Assembly (NCBI GenBank): GCA_038501625.1
Contig: JAZAYU010000001.1
Coordinates: 1-64,000, forward strand
Length of the DNA: 64,000 nt
Direction: 5' to 3'
Origin: Corbicula japonica
Taxonomy: Eukaryota > Mollusca > Bivalvia > Venerida > Cyrenidae
Shown piece after piece: positions 44,895 through 56,113 of this stretch; position 1 is the first letter of the stretch, and every line of letters starts with the position of its first letter. The translations under genes were made by a program, and so were the position numbers. The notes below the pieces were generated by a model. It saw only the letters and a program-made list of their open reading frames with translations. It was not told the DNA's origin and made no database searches.

Positions 44895-44949
44895 ATCCGT
44901 CCGTCCATCCATCCATCCATCCATCCATCCATCCATCCATCCATCCATT
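44895..44949 (+). repeat. (ATCC)n microsatellite
   Basis: A run of about 13 CCAT/CCGT tetranucleotides after TCCGTCCGTCC. Confidence 0.95.
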
Positions 44950-44984
44950 CATGTTGTACACGACAAATTAATAAAATATGATAT

Positions 44985-46340
44985 CCAGTCGTTCCACCAC
45001 AAGTCATTTCCTCCCCTCGAAGTTACCTCCACAATACTGATTCCTTCAGGATATTTCCACCTATTTATATATGAAATAAAAACGCAGTTGGGGCAGATTG
45101 AAAAGGTATAATTATTATTTAATACCTTGGACTTCTAGCAAATATCATGTATTGTTGTTTAAAATGTTCTTGAGCATTTGTTCATTTAAATTATATTATT
45201 TTGTTGTAAAAAACCGTTTCGCCTAAAATTATCGAAAGCCTACAATGTGTAGGCTTTAAATTGTCAGCGCAGGCACATAGGAGAAATTTTGAACATTAAA
45301 TGATAAAAAATAGTATTTACAGTTTTGTATATTTCGTATATTTTGTATAGTTTATGTTATTGATTCTAGGACATAATGTAAACCTTGATTTCAGAGAATA
45401 TCGTAAACATATTAAAATACTTATTTTCTAGTCAAGCGCGAGAATATATCTAATAATATTTATAGAACACGGAAATAGCTAATTAAGGAAGCCTCGGTCT
45501 AATCTTGTATGCGAAAGACCCACAGCAGAAAATGTTGTCGGCCCTGGATTGAACTTGCACCATCTCCGCCTCGTATACATAAGGCGTGGCGAGGACGACT
45601 TACATGATATTTTCACATCCAAAACCAGTTATGGTGTACATAGAGTAACAAACTAAAAGCGTGCTTGAAGAATTCATTCCAATGTTAGCAGAATATTTTC
45701 AAGTAATTAACAATGTGGTAATAACTTGCATTACACCATACTTGGAATTCTGCAATCTTTCTATCTGTGCTGTGTTGCACAGTACTTATTAATTGACAAA
45801 TACAATTGCAGACATCATTGCAATGTTATTTTCTATGCATCTAATAAGGTTAACATCTTTCAATAGTAAAATCGATAAGAGAAATGACACAATGTCATTT
45901 CAATAGTAGTTTTTTTTACTCTAAACTGTCATAACTTAATATAGTGGGTAGTAATTTTCAAATCCTAATTTCTTAGTGCTTGTTTGCATAAAAATTTGTC
46001 CAAAAACTTTGAAAACAAATCTCGACTGAAATCATGTACGATGGTATTTTTCCGATGCACAAGAAGACAAATATAGGAATAAAAACAGTGAAAATGCAAA
46101 AAGAAAGTTGACGGTAAAAAATTTGTAAAAATATGTATTTTAATAGATGGTGCAAGTAGATCACAAATATTGCAAGTTTTATTAAGTTTGACAATTGTCC
46201 CATTAGGGGAAGACTTCCTTAATATAGCGATTAGCGATATATTTCTAACATAGTTTGTACCTTCTTTCTGCAAACAGAGAAGACTGGATATCTACGGTGT
46301 TAAAGACAAATTTAATTTTTTTTTCTCTCCCTTTATCGAG
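44985..46340. other. Intergenic, AT-rich, nothing recognised
   Basis: Short frames (for example 45965-46273 minus) have no domain signature, and no splice-linked exons were found. Confidence 0.4.
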
Positions 46341-46344
46341 ATGC

Positions 46345-46588
46345 ACGATAGTACGATGGAGAAGTCACGATGTTACGATGATGAAAAAACGAAGGCACGA
46401 TGGTGAAAAACGATGGCACGATGGTGAAAACTCGCAGGCATGATGGTACGATGGTGAAAACGCGATGTAATATCGCGGTTTCATCGTCGTACCATCGTTG
46501 TTTCACCACCGGGCCATCTTTTTTTACCATCATGACATCGTTGTTTCACCATCGTGCCATCGTTGTTTCACCATCGTACTATCGCCTT
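46345..46588. repeat. Large imperfect palindrome of CGATGGTGAAA motifs
   Basis: Left arm repeats CGATGGTGAAAACGATGGCA-type units. Right arm repeats the complement (CATCGTTGTTTCACCATCGT). The centre is near 46475 (GCGATGTAATATCGC). The 15-25 bp motif is also tandem within each arm. Confidence 0.75.
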
Positions 46589-46606
46589 CCGGTAGTCATG
46601 CGCAGT

Positions 46607-46744
46607 AAAATCCGCTGATGTACATTTACAATTTTAGCAGAAAGATGTCATTAGTGCCAGTAATTGAACTTTAAAAACGAACCATTTGCATCAGAGTCTG
46701 ACGATATCTTTCTGCTAAAAAGTAAATGTATATCGGCGGATTTT
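46607..46744. mobile_element. 138-bp inverted-repeat element
   Basis: AAAATCCGCTGATGTACATT...TTTTAGCAGAAAGAT faces ATCTTTCTGCTAAAA...AATGTATATCGGCGGATTTT. Arms are about 40 nt with a 50-nt unpaired middle. Lies 200 bp upstream of the C1q start codon. Confidence 0.65.
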
Positions 46745-46951
46745 CACAAAATGCTTACGCTATCCCCAATCGTTTGCTGCTTTTCATACAAAAACAATGG
46801 AATGTTTGACGATCATCATAATATTTACACTACAAAGTAGAGCACAATGTACATACAACTCTTATCAGTCTTTGAAACTCTCTCCAAGTGTCAAAACAAT
46901 CCAAATCTTTTGCGTAAAAATAAAACAAATAACTGGAGTTACATTTTACAA

Positions 46952-47335
46952 ATGGCAATGCATTTTCAAGTAACTGCTGTCTTCTTTGTTACAATTTTCT
47001 CGGTTATCGTTGCACGTGTTCGTGCAAACATTCTAAGCACTGATGAAGTAACGACAGAAGAAGTGAATGACATAAAAATGTTTAAGAGCTCGCTTATAAA
47101 CGAAATGAAATTTCTAAAATCACACTGCATGAACCTGGAAGAGAAAATGAAAGAGTTACAGCTTAAAAATGAAGAGAAATCGAAGAGAATTGAGAAACTA
47201 GAAAGCCGATTGGAGACAATGGAGTCAGAGGGGCTCCGTAGTAGGAGACAGGTTGGAAGTAATGTTGCATTTACAGTATACTCAGATCACGGGGTGCATA
47301 ATCTGAGTCACGATCAACCGATCATCTATAACAAG
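46952..47335 (+). CDS. C1q gene exon 1 (signal peptide, coiled coil, start of C1q domain)
   Basis: Encodes residues 1-128, ending SHDQPIIYNK. The only donor that keeps the C1q frame into exon 2 is AAG|GCAAGT. The nearby GT would shift the frame. Confidence 0.88.
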
Positions 47336-50300
47336 GCAAGTCTCTAGGGATCTTTGATCTTTTAACACGTCCATAAACAATAAATATATGGGGAAACATA
47401 ACCACCTAAAAAGCAACGTACGGTCGCGTTAATTAGTATCCAGGTTGTGGCGTTTCGGCAACGCAAAACACTTACTGCATGATAGTCTCATCTGTACGAA
47501 AATGCTGAATTTCAAGTGTCTATTTACGAGACATTTGTTTACTTGGTTTTGTTTGGTTGTTTTATTTCTGTCGCCTGCGATATCAGGTTGACACATATGG
47601 ATCCTTTTGACAGGCGTCTAAGTCGTCGACGACCTCGTCCGGTAGTCGAAAACTTGTCGCCTGCGATATCAGGTAGACACATATGGATCCTTTTGACAGG
47701 CGTCTTCGTCGTCGACGGCCTCGTCCGGTGGTCACAAACTTGTCGCCTGCGATATCAGGTAGGCACATATGGATCCTTTTGACAGGCGTAGTCGTCGTCG
47801 ACGGCCTCGTCCGGTGGTCACAAACTTGTCGCCTGCGATATCAGGTAGACACATTTGGATCCGTTTGACAGGCGTCGTCGTCGTCTACGGCCTCGTCCGG
47901 TGGTCACAAACTTGTCGTCTGCGATATCAGGTAGACACATATGGATCCTTTTGACAGGCGTCGTTGTCGTCGACGGCCTCGTCCGGTTGTCACAAACTTG
48001 TCGCCTGCGATATCCAGGTAGACACATATGCCTGATGATATGGATCCTTTTGACAGGCGTCGTCGTCGTGGACGGCCTCGTCCGGTGGCCACAAGCTTCA
48101 ATTTATTGTGTCGCCCTTTCGAAGAAATGGCGATACATAGGGATCGCTTTGTCCGTCTGTCCGTCGGTTCATCACGAAAACTTAACGTTGGCTATAACTT
48201 TGCCATTTCTTAATATTTCTTTATCAAACTTGCAAATTATATTGCTTATGACAACACGCTCGAGATGATGCCAACTTCTCAAGGTCAATGTCACATTTGA
48301 TGGAGTTATCCCCCTTTTTGTACTTGGATTTTTACATGAAAACTTAACGTTGGCTATAATTTTGTCGTTTCTTAATATTTTTTTCATCAAACTTTCAAAT
48401 TATATTGCTGACAACACGCTCATGATGATGCCAAATTCTCAAGGTCAAAGTCACATTTGATGGAGTTATGCCTCTTTTTGTACTTGGATTTTTACACGAA
48501 AACTTAACGTTGGCTATAACTTTGTCATTTCTTAATGTTTTTACATCAAACTTTCAAATTATATTGCTTATGACAACACGCTCATGATAATGCCTAATTC
48601 TTTGATGGAGTCCGTCCGTCCGTCCGTCCGTCAGGAAAACTTAACGTTGCTATAACTTTGCCATTTCTTAATATTTCTTTATCAAACTTTCAAATTGTAT
48701 TGCTTATGACAACACGGTCGAGATGATGCCAAATTCTCAAGGTCAATGTCACATTTGATGGAGTTATAGCCCTTTTTGTACTTGGATTTTTACACGAAAA
48801 CTTAACGTTGGCTATAACTTTGTCATTTCTTAATATTTTTAAATCAAACTTTCAAATTATATTGCTTATGACAACACGCTCATGATAATGCCTAATTCTT
48901 TGATTGAGTCCGTCCGTCCGTCGGTCCATCAGGAAAACTTAACGTTGGCTATAACTTTGCCATTTCTTAATATTTCTTTATCAAACATTCAAATTATATT
49001 GCTTATGACAACACGCTCGAGATGATGCCAAATTATCAAGGTTAATGTCACATTTGATGGAGTTATGCCCCTTTTTGTTCTTGGATTTTTACACGAAAAC
49101 TTAACATTGGCTATAACTTTGTCATTTCTTAATACTTTTACATCAAAAATTAAAAAATATATTGCTTATGAAAACATGCTATTGATGATGCCAAATTCTT
49201 CGATAGAGTTATGCCCCTTTTTGTACTTGCATTTTTATTCCGACATAGCACCAGAGGTCGACACAAGTGTTCAACTGAACACCCATCTAGTTAACTTAAT
49301 ATTGATAAAACTTCAAAATAACATGTCCTATTAATTTAAAACTTTCATGAACAAAGCGATCTATGACAAGAATGATAACTCATGTTTGACTTTTTCTTAG
49401 TTATGCCCCTTCAAATTGCTTTATTTATAAATGAACCTTGATGTTGCTAGTAACTTTGAAAGTTCTTGTCCTATTAACTTAATACTTGGAATATATCATT
49501 TGCATGAACAAAACAACCTCTGACAACAAGAATGATAACTCATATTTTACATTTTTTTTTTATTTTTGCCCCTTTCAAATGACTAATATGACACAAAATG
49601 TTCCTTATAACCTTGGAAGTACTTTTCCTTTTAGCTTAATGCTCAGAATATTATTATCTGCATTAACAAAGCCATCTGGCAACAAGAATGATTACTCAAG
49701 TTTGACTATATTTTGAGTTTTCCCCCTTTCAAAAGATTTAAATATGAAACCTGATGTTGCTTATTACTTTGAAAGAATGTGTCCATGTAACTTAATACTT
49801 GGAGTATATTATCTGCATGTTATCTCTTATTTGACTGTTTCTTTAGTTATATGCCCCTTTCAAATAGTTTAACCTAAAACATAATGTTGTAACTAGTACA
49901 GTGTTCATCCAGGGGGAACATCTACATGAACAAATCTTTTTCTGACCACAAATATTGACTTTTTTTAGTTAAGCCTCTTTCAACTGACTACCACCATACA
50001 TTTAATGTTGCTATTAACTTAAAATACTTGTCCTGCATGATTAATTTAAAATATAAACTGCCAAAAAAATTTCTTTCTCTGACATCAAGAATGATAACTC
50101 CTGATTTACTGTTTAAGTTTTTGCCCTTTAAAATAACTTTAAACAGAAACATCATGTTTCTTATAACTTGTAAAGTATTTGTTCTTTTGACACAAAACTT
50201 GAAATATGTCTTCATGGTAATTAAAGTTAAAATATGACAATTATTCAAAGAGAAACAAACAGAAATGAATTTCATTTTATATAAACACATAATTCAAACA

Positions 50301-51369
50301 AAAAGTATTCTACTGTTGTGGTGGTACTGTAATAATAATCTACACACTTTATGTACTTTCTCCGAGTGTAAGATTTGGACAGTTTTATCATCAGTAGAAA
50401 GTTATCACAGATTTAAAAAATGTATAGTGATTACATTTATTAACATTTGTGCTACTTTTTTGGATGTTGTGAAAGCACAGAATGAAACTATTTTATATTT
50501 GTTACATGTTTTGCTTTGTCAGTGCTTGCTTGATTTTCAGCTGAACTTGTCTCTTTTGGTTAAGTATGTTTTAAATAAAACATTAACAAGTTTATAACCA
50601 CTTTCTTTACATAGGTCTTGTTAAACGATGGAGGAGCATACAACACAAGGACTGGAATGTTCACGGCCCCAATTACCGGTATTTATCTGTTCTCGTACTC
50701 CGTGGGTGCCAAGTCTCTACCTAACGATCCCCTAAGTCAGTACGATGTATTCACACGACTTGTTATCAACGACGTCCACCAGGTAACACACATAACATGT
50801 ATTATCCTTCAAGATGAAAACATGATATTCCTCATGACAATGTGAAATTTCCCACTGGAATACCAACAATTGGATGAATAGTACTCTAAATTCTAAATAA
50901 TTTATATTAAAATACACCTTACAAAAAAATGGTTATCCCAAGCAATCAAAACATTATGGACTAAAGCTTTTGAAATGCTACCAAACTCAAAACATATTTT
51001 AAACATATTTTAGAAAATTTTGAACATCACAAGTTTAAGAACACAAATAAATGCTTTTTAATAATTGAAATCCACTAAATTTCATACCCGATAATTTAAG
51101 TACATCAATAGTATTAAAGTTTAAACACAATTATAATTTTTTCTTTGGTTCAGTTATCAGCAGTTGCAGAGAGCACTGCCACCTGGGATGATGAACAAGG
51201 TAGCACAACAGCCATTTTGTTTGTAGAAGAGGGCTCAAAAGTATGGACCAAGCATGAACTCAGGGGAGGCAACAACCTCTACTCGACTGATGATGAAAGA
51301 GTTACCTCCTTCACTGGAACCCTCTTGTATCAAAAGGAGTCTCAAACAGTTTCTTCTATAATTGGCTGA
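46952..51369 (+). CDS. Secreted C1q-domain-containing protein with coiled coil, three exons
   Basis: Exons 46952-47335, 50615-50782 and 51154-51369 join in phase 0 to give 255 residues. Order: signal peptide (MAMHFQVTAVFFVTIFSVIV, likely cut near VRA), a charged coiled coil at about residues 35-95 (EEKMKELQLKNEEKSKRIEK region), a basic RSRRQ linker, then a C1q domain from about residue 100. The domain shows VAFTVYSDHG, NDGGAYNTRTGMFTAPITG, YLFSYSV and a C-terminal FTGTLLYQ. Bivalve C1q proteins are secreted pattern-recognition or agglutination factors; a role here is inferred. The second ATG is chosen because an upstream ATG at 46847 would bury the signal peptide. Exon 1 ends AAG|GCAAGT, a GC donor. 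Intron 1 is packed with tandem repeats. AATAAA follows at 51393. Confidence 0.9.
47571..48095 (+). repeat. 86-bp minisatellite, six units, in C1q intron 1
   Basis: TCGCCTGCGATATCAGGTAG starts at 47571, 47657, 47743, 47829, 47915 and 48001, exactly 86 bp apart. Each unit has ATGGATCCTTTTGACAGGCG and a GTCGTCG run with GGCCTCGTCCGGT. It is GC-rich compared with its surroundings. The last unit has a short insertion (TGCCTGATGAT). Confidence 0.92.
48160..49262 (+). repeat. Higher-order tandem array, alternating 161- and 137-bp units
   Basis: CTTAACGTTGGCTATAACTT starts at 48181, 48343, 48503, 48640, 48801, 48938 and 49100. Spacings are 162, 160, 137, 161, 137 and 162. Short units have GTCCGTCCGTCCGTC where long ones have GCCCCTTTTTGTACTTGG. 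The pair makes a roughly 298-bp higher-order unit. Confidence 0.88.
49263..50120 (+). repeat. Degenerate continuation of the array
   Basis: Decayed units with AACAAGAATGATAACTCA, TTATGCCCCTTTCAAA and TAACTTAATACTTGGA recur every 150-170 bp. The second half is repeated in copy B. Confidence 0.6.
50615..50782 (+). CDS. C1q gene exon 2
   Basis: Encodes VLLNDGGAYNTRTGMFTAPI through RLVINDVHQ (56 residues). Acceptor ATAG|GTC, donor CAG|GTAACA. The exon is repeated without change at 57789-57956. Confidence 0.92.
51154..51369 (+). CDS. C1q gene exon 3 and stop
   Basis: Encodes LSAVAESTATWDDEQGSTTA through SSIIG (71 residues). Acceptor TTCAG|TTA. It holds the last beta strands of the jelly roll. 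Repeated at 58320-58535. Confidence 0.92.
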   Translation, partial: LSAVAESTATWDDEQGSTTAILFVEEGSKVWTKHELRGGNNLYSTDDERVTSFTGTLLYQKESQTVSSIIG

Positions 51370-51392
51370 GTTATTTTCTAATATCGGGATGA

Positions 51393-51398
51393 AATAAA
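51393..51398 (+). terminator. Candidate poly(A) signal of the C1q gene
   Basis: AATAAA 24 nt after the C1q stop. The same hexamer is present in the second copy at 58559. Confidence 0.5.
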
Positions 51399-51466
51399 CA
51401 GAGCAAACAAACACTGCTAATGTACGAGTATTTATGTAATAGGTAATATTTTGATGCAGTACAGAG

Positions 51467-51688
51467 TTAACCCCTTACACCAAGTGTTTGATCGCATGTG
51501 CTACCAGAGTAGATCCAGTTATGCAATCTAATCTGGATCTACAGTGGTCACCTCTTGGTCAGAAATATCAAAATGAATCTAAAAGCAAACAGTGTAGATC
51601 CTGATCAGATGGCATAATTGTGCCAGCTGATCAGGATCAACACTGTTTACCAAAGTGATAAAGGCATATCTATGGAGTAAAAGGTTAA
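51467..51688. mobile_element. P1 element between C1q and S28 stops (copy A)
   Basis: TTAACCCCTTACACCAAGTG to TATGGAGTAAAAGGTTAA. Same site occupied in copy B at 58633. Confidence 0.75.
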
Positions 51689-51769
51689 ACTGATTTCAGT
51701 TTAATTTGTCATACTGGTAATCATTCCACGAATATCACTGTCACCAGAAAATGAAATCCATTTGATGAA

Positions 51770-54700
51770 CTACATGCGTAACCAGTCATCGATCAAGTTA
51801 GCAATGCGGTCTCTGGCTTCAGAGAGCTGAGGCGGGTCAAGATAAAAGTCAGGGTACATGTCTGCACAGTGGGCAGTTCCTGAAATAGCAAATATTTTAG
51901 TTACAACTAGTCATTGACACTTTAACCCTTTCCTCCATATGTACTCATTTTTACGCATGTGCAACCCACTGGCACCAGAGTAACAAACTAGCCTTAAATA
52001 TTTGACATATAAAACAAAGTTCAACTAAAAATAATAAATATAACCTAAAGCGGCACAAAACACTGCCAAAAAAGCCTTTTCTGATAATACGCTCTGTATA
52101 TATAGATAGATAGACATGGCGTATTATCAGAAAAGGCTTTTTTGGCAGTGTTTTGTGCCGCTTTAGGTTACTTTTATTATTTTTAGTTGAACTTTGTATT
52201 ATATGTCAAATATTTAAGGCTAGTTTGTTACTCTGGTGCCAGTGGTGCAACCAGTGCAGATCCAGAACATCCAGCACATTTGTGCCGTCTGATCAGGATC
52301 CGCACTGGTGGCATTTTGGTCAGAAATAATCTTAACGAATCAAAAAGTGAACAGTGCAGAACCTGATCAGACGGCATGGATGTGCCGATTGATCTGGATC
52401 TGAACTGTTCGCCCATACTATAAAGGTGTTTCTTTATAGGAAAGAGTTAACCAAAGTCAGTATTCAGTGGCACTGATAAGCATTTTCGAGTTTTTCAGAC
52501 ACAGATTAGCAATATCAGCAGTTCTATTATAGGTCTTCATTTTTTCATTTTTATCCAATAAATGTCTGCATTCTTTACAAACATATGAACAATTCCATAG
52601 AAAAACAAGTCAATTAAATATCTTAAATTGAGCAGACTAGGCCATTATTCTGTAGATATTGTTGACATCCCATCAGCAACCAGCATAGATCTAGATCAGC
52701 CTTCACATATCTGCAGTCACATATGGATATACAGTTTGCTTTGAGATGCATTTCTGCACAGATGTGGTAGCTGATAAGGATCTATGAAGTAAAGGGGTAA
52801 GGAATAATAGTTTTGATGACACACTACACATATATAAGTATTTCATGTGGTATTTCATGTGGTATTTTGAGACAATTTATTATCTATTCCTCTTTGAAAA
52901 TCTCAAATATCTGATTGGCTGAAATGGTGACTGGTCGCCATTTCAGCCAATCAGATGCTTGAGATTTGAGACTGGTTTCCAAGCTCAGCTTTATAACCTT
53001 CAACCCAGGTATTAAACATTATTCCCTGAAATGACATCATACTTGAGCAGACAACATTGCTTAGTATGCATTTCACTACAGAATAACATTATGTAGTCAA
53101 AATGTATCAACAATAGCAACTATTAGGTTGGAAATAACAGATAGATCTAAAATTGAGTTTTTTTCCGAATAAAGTTACAACTTAAATGTCAAAAACAAAA
53201 TACAGAAGACACCTTTTCTATTAAAGTGCCCATATTATAAGGCCTACCAATAACTAGTCATACCATAAATGTATATGGCTGTAGCCTCGGCAGAGATATC
53301 CTTGGTAACACTCATTGCATGCCAAGGATCTACTTGACCGTTAGGAAAGACAACTCTTGTTGTAGAGATATTCCATCCACCGTAATATCTGTTAGTGTCA
53401 TCTACATTGTCATTGATTTGGAAGAAGAGATCTTTGTCAAATATGTCAGCACACTGCAGCATGGAGTAACTACAACAAACAAGCATTTGAGACATTCATA
53501 CAACAGTATTGTTTACTGTAGAACTGGTTTTATTCGCATTTATGAATACCGGGAATACAAAAAATAGCGAACCTTAAACATGAAACAATATAGCCTATTG
53601 TTAGCCCTGTTATATTTAACACCTAACAATAGGCAGCTTGAATAGCAATATAATGTTTATTGATAGTTCATTGCCCGATTACTCAGTAAAGACAGTGTAC
53701 ATTTATACTATTCAGGTTTTGAGTTTCCAAGCTCATAAACAGGAAATCAAGCCAAGCATGTAATATTTTCATATTTGTCTCTTTCAGTTTCCTTTTCATC
53801 TATATAATTAAATGTAACTATTAATTATTTAATTTTTCAAAATATTCATCAATTTATTGAGCATCTCGGATTGGAAGTAATTCTAAGCACAACATTTGGA
53901 AATCTTTAAATCTTACTTGGCAGGGAAAGTAAACCAGTCACCAAACGGTTGGTCATAGTAGTCAGCGGACTGGAACCAGCCAAACTCAGTACACGTCTGG
54001 TACATCCACTGCCGAGCTGGAATAGTAGTAAGAAGGATATTAATGAATAAATTGCATATACATGATAAAATATAACTCTAAAATTTATTCCAGCATTTCG
54101 ATTAATACTAAGGCTCCAACATTTACACATGTAAATGGTAACGTTTCGATTCTGGGCCGTAAACAATTAAAGAATCTCAGACCGTTTAAACGAAAGTCAG
54201 GTGATTATAAAGGCAGGAAAATATTTACTGAAAGTCGGCAACAAAACACGAAGAAAATATTAATTTGTCGCATTTCAACGCATGAAGTAGATTTTGTGTA
54301 CCTTGATTTGTAATTTGCAATGTTGCCAATGTGTCGTTGGATGTAGCAAATTGACAGATTTGGATTTTCACATGTATTTATCCGGAAGTTTAGCTATCCA
54401 ATCAGATAGCTATCAGTTTAAATCAACCCCTTACACCATGTTAATATGGAGTTGCAATGTTATTTACAACAAAGTTCAGTGGCACTTGACTTATTGCTAG
54501 CAAGTCTATTATGATATCAAAAACTTTTAAACTGGATCGTTTCATTTTTCATGGTCGGTGTAAATGTTTACAAAAATATGTAAACGTTGGATCCTTAATT
54601 AATACCTTCATCAGGGCCCAGCTACTGACATACTGTACAACACACAGTTTTTAAATGGAATAGGTAAGTTACGATAACGCAAAGCAGTTATTGTGCATGT

Positions 54701-55200
54701 AGATTAAGTTGTGTAGCAAATTAACTACTTTGCTACTTGCATAATCCTTTTCTTCATATATACACTTATTGTTGCGTGGGAAAACAGTGTAGATCCAGAA
54801 TCTATACCCTTGGCTTTTAGATTCATTAATTTATTTCTGATAAAGATGCAACCTGTGCAGATCCAGATCTAATGGCATGGATATGCAAGCTGATCTGGAT
54901 TTTCACTGGTCGTACATGCGTAAAAACACGTATATATTAAGTAAAGGGATAATATGCCCACAGGTTATTATCACAGTTGATGATTTCCAGGTTATTACCT
55001 CCCTCTCCCACACTGCTGTCCCAGTCTGTATTCTTCATTTCCTGTATGAGCTTAGTGTACTTGAAGTCCAGGCAGGTCTGGGAGAATGTCTTCAGCATCA
55101 ATCTGTTCACATCGGCATAACGCTGTATCGGTGGCCCGCGGGTATCGTCCATCATTATCGTACACACAGTGTCTATGGTTATTTGAGTTCCAAGGGCACC
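51770..55200 (-). CDS. S28-family serine protease (PRSS16-like), C-terminal exons, copy A (partial, cut by gap)
   Basis: Four in-phase exons: 54999-55200, 53917-54016, 53264-53469 and 51770-51879, 205 residues to the stop. S28 enzymes (prolyl carboxypeptidase, DPP7, thymus-specific protease) are lysosomal or secreted prolyl peptidases with a Ser-Asp-His triad. Visible here are RQWMYQTCTEFGWFQSA, RYYGGW and NGQVDPWHAMSV, holding the triad Asp. GTAHCADMYPDF holds the triad His, and the protein ends DDWLRM. The catalytic Ser lies in upstream exons not shown. The DPWHAMSV and HCADMY forms resemble PRSS16 and worm K12H4.7 more than PRCP. The next upstream exon would fall in the 500-N gap. The gene is tail to tail with the C1q gene, about 400 bp between stops. 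Confidence 0.88.
51922..52450. mobile_element. P1 element split by a 278-bp palindromic element (copy A)
   Basis: TTAACCCTTTCCTCCATATG to TTTATAGGAAAGAGTTAA, interrupted at 51967-52244. Confidence 0.8.
51967..52244. mobile_element. 278-bp palindromic TIR element with 8-bp target duplication (copy A)
   Basis: CACTGGCACCAGAGTAACAA to its complement at the other end. Arms of about 125 nt pair almost throughout. The centre is TATATATAGATAGATAGA. GTGCAACC flanks it on both sides (51959-51966, 52245-52252), matching one copy in intact P1 elements. An 8-bp duplication suits hAT- or P-type insertion. Confidence 0.85.
52895..53006. mobile_element. P2 palindrome, left end shortened (copy A)
   Basis: AAAATCTCAAATATCTGATT through GGTGACTGGTCGCC to CAGCTTTATAACCTTCA. 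Confidence 0.75.
54741..54952. mobile_element. P1 element near S28 splice donor (copy A)
   Basis: ATAATCCTTTTCTTCATATA to TTAAGTAAAGGGATAA. Ends at intron position +47 of the S28 donor at 54998. First hairpin reduced relative to copy B. Confidence 0.7.
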
Positions 55201-55566
55201 CTAAATGGAAGTTCTGTAAATATCACATGAATATCTAACCACTGGCCAACTTCAATAGCAAACTAGTATCACAGCTCCTGAATTTGGTCCTTCCTTTGCC
55301 ATAACATTTGGGCAAACATTCCCACTTTTGGAATGTAACAAAATCTAACTACTCAAACATGAATGGTTTCCAACAGCATTTTCCACCAAACAGTTCATAT
55401 AACTATGAATGTCTGGTAAAAAAGTTATTTTTCTGGAGTGTAAAATATTGGTAATATTTTTAATTTTTTACCCTCTTTGATCCTCTGTGGTATAGGGCAT
55501 GTGAGTTTTTTTTCCAATGATTTTGTTATATGTATCTAGCTTTGTCACAGACCAAAGTGGTTATAG

Positions 55567-55803
55567 ACTAGTGTCCAAAAGAAATGATACCAAACTTTTA
55601 ATAAAATGTTTGTTTAAGACCCATCTTTAAATTCTGTTTATGCTTGTACAGGATTGATGAAAATGATCTTCAGTACACATGCTTGGTGCTGTTAAAAGGT
55701 CACTCAAATGAATTAGACAAATCCAAATGTTCTATAGCCATTTGGTTTTATTGTACATGTATGTCCTTGCAAACAAGTGGTATCGTTTCTTTTGAACACT
55801 AGT
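55567..55803. mobile_element. 237-bp TIR element present only in copy A
   Basis: ACTAGTGTCCAAAAGAAATG at the left faces its near complement at the right (ending TTTTGAACACTAGT). ATAG flanks both sides. Copy B has the empty site GGTTATAGTTAAG near 62855. Confidence 0.82.
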
Positions 55804-56113
55804 ATAGTTAAGCCTCAAATCAGCCATCTTCCATTATTCAAATTATAATTTTCCGATATTACTCTTCCATTATTACATGTGCATGTACTGTTAAAGTTTG
55901 ATCATAACTGACCAACACATTTTGTGTGGATGCACAGGTTTTTTTCAATGTCTGATATAGTGACTTAGTGACATATCGCTCTGTCAAGAAACAATTACTA
56001 AATGCCACAGTGATTAAATTTCACCAATGAAAGTTGCATAACATACTCAGTTGTCTTTCTTTATATCCCTTGCTTTACCAAACTGGCCATGAACACAACA
56101 TTCCATGGCTTAC

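Noticed and set aside
45545..45610. tRNA or SINE on the minus strand (AAGTTCAATCCAGGG resembles a B box)
   Set aside because: No convincing A box or cloverleaf at the right distance.
46847..46951. Upstream ATG for the C1q protein
   Set aside because: It would place 35 polar residues before an obvious signal peptide. The ATG at 46952 starts the signal peptide directly.
47583..48268. Overlapping reading frames in the 86-bp repeat (RRRRPRPVVTNLSPAISG-like) as a repeat protein
   Set aside because: 86 is not a multiple of three, so each frame breaks or shifts at every unit. The frames are by-products of a GC-rich minisatellite in an intron.
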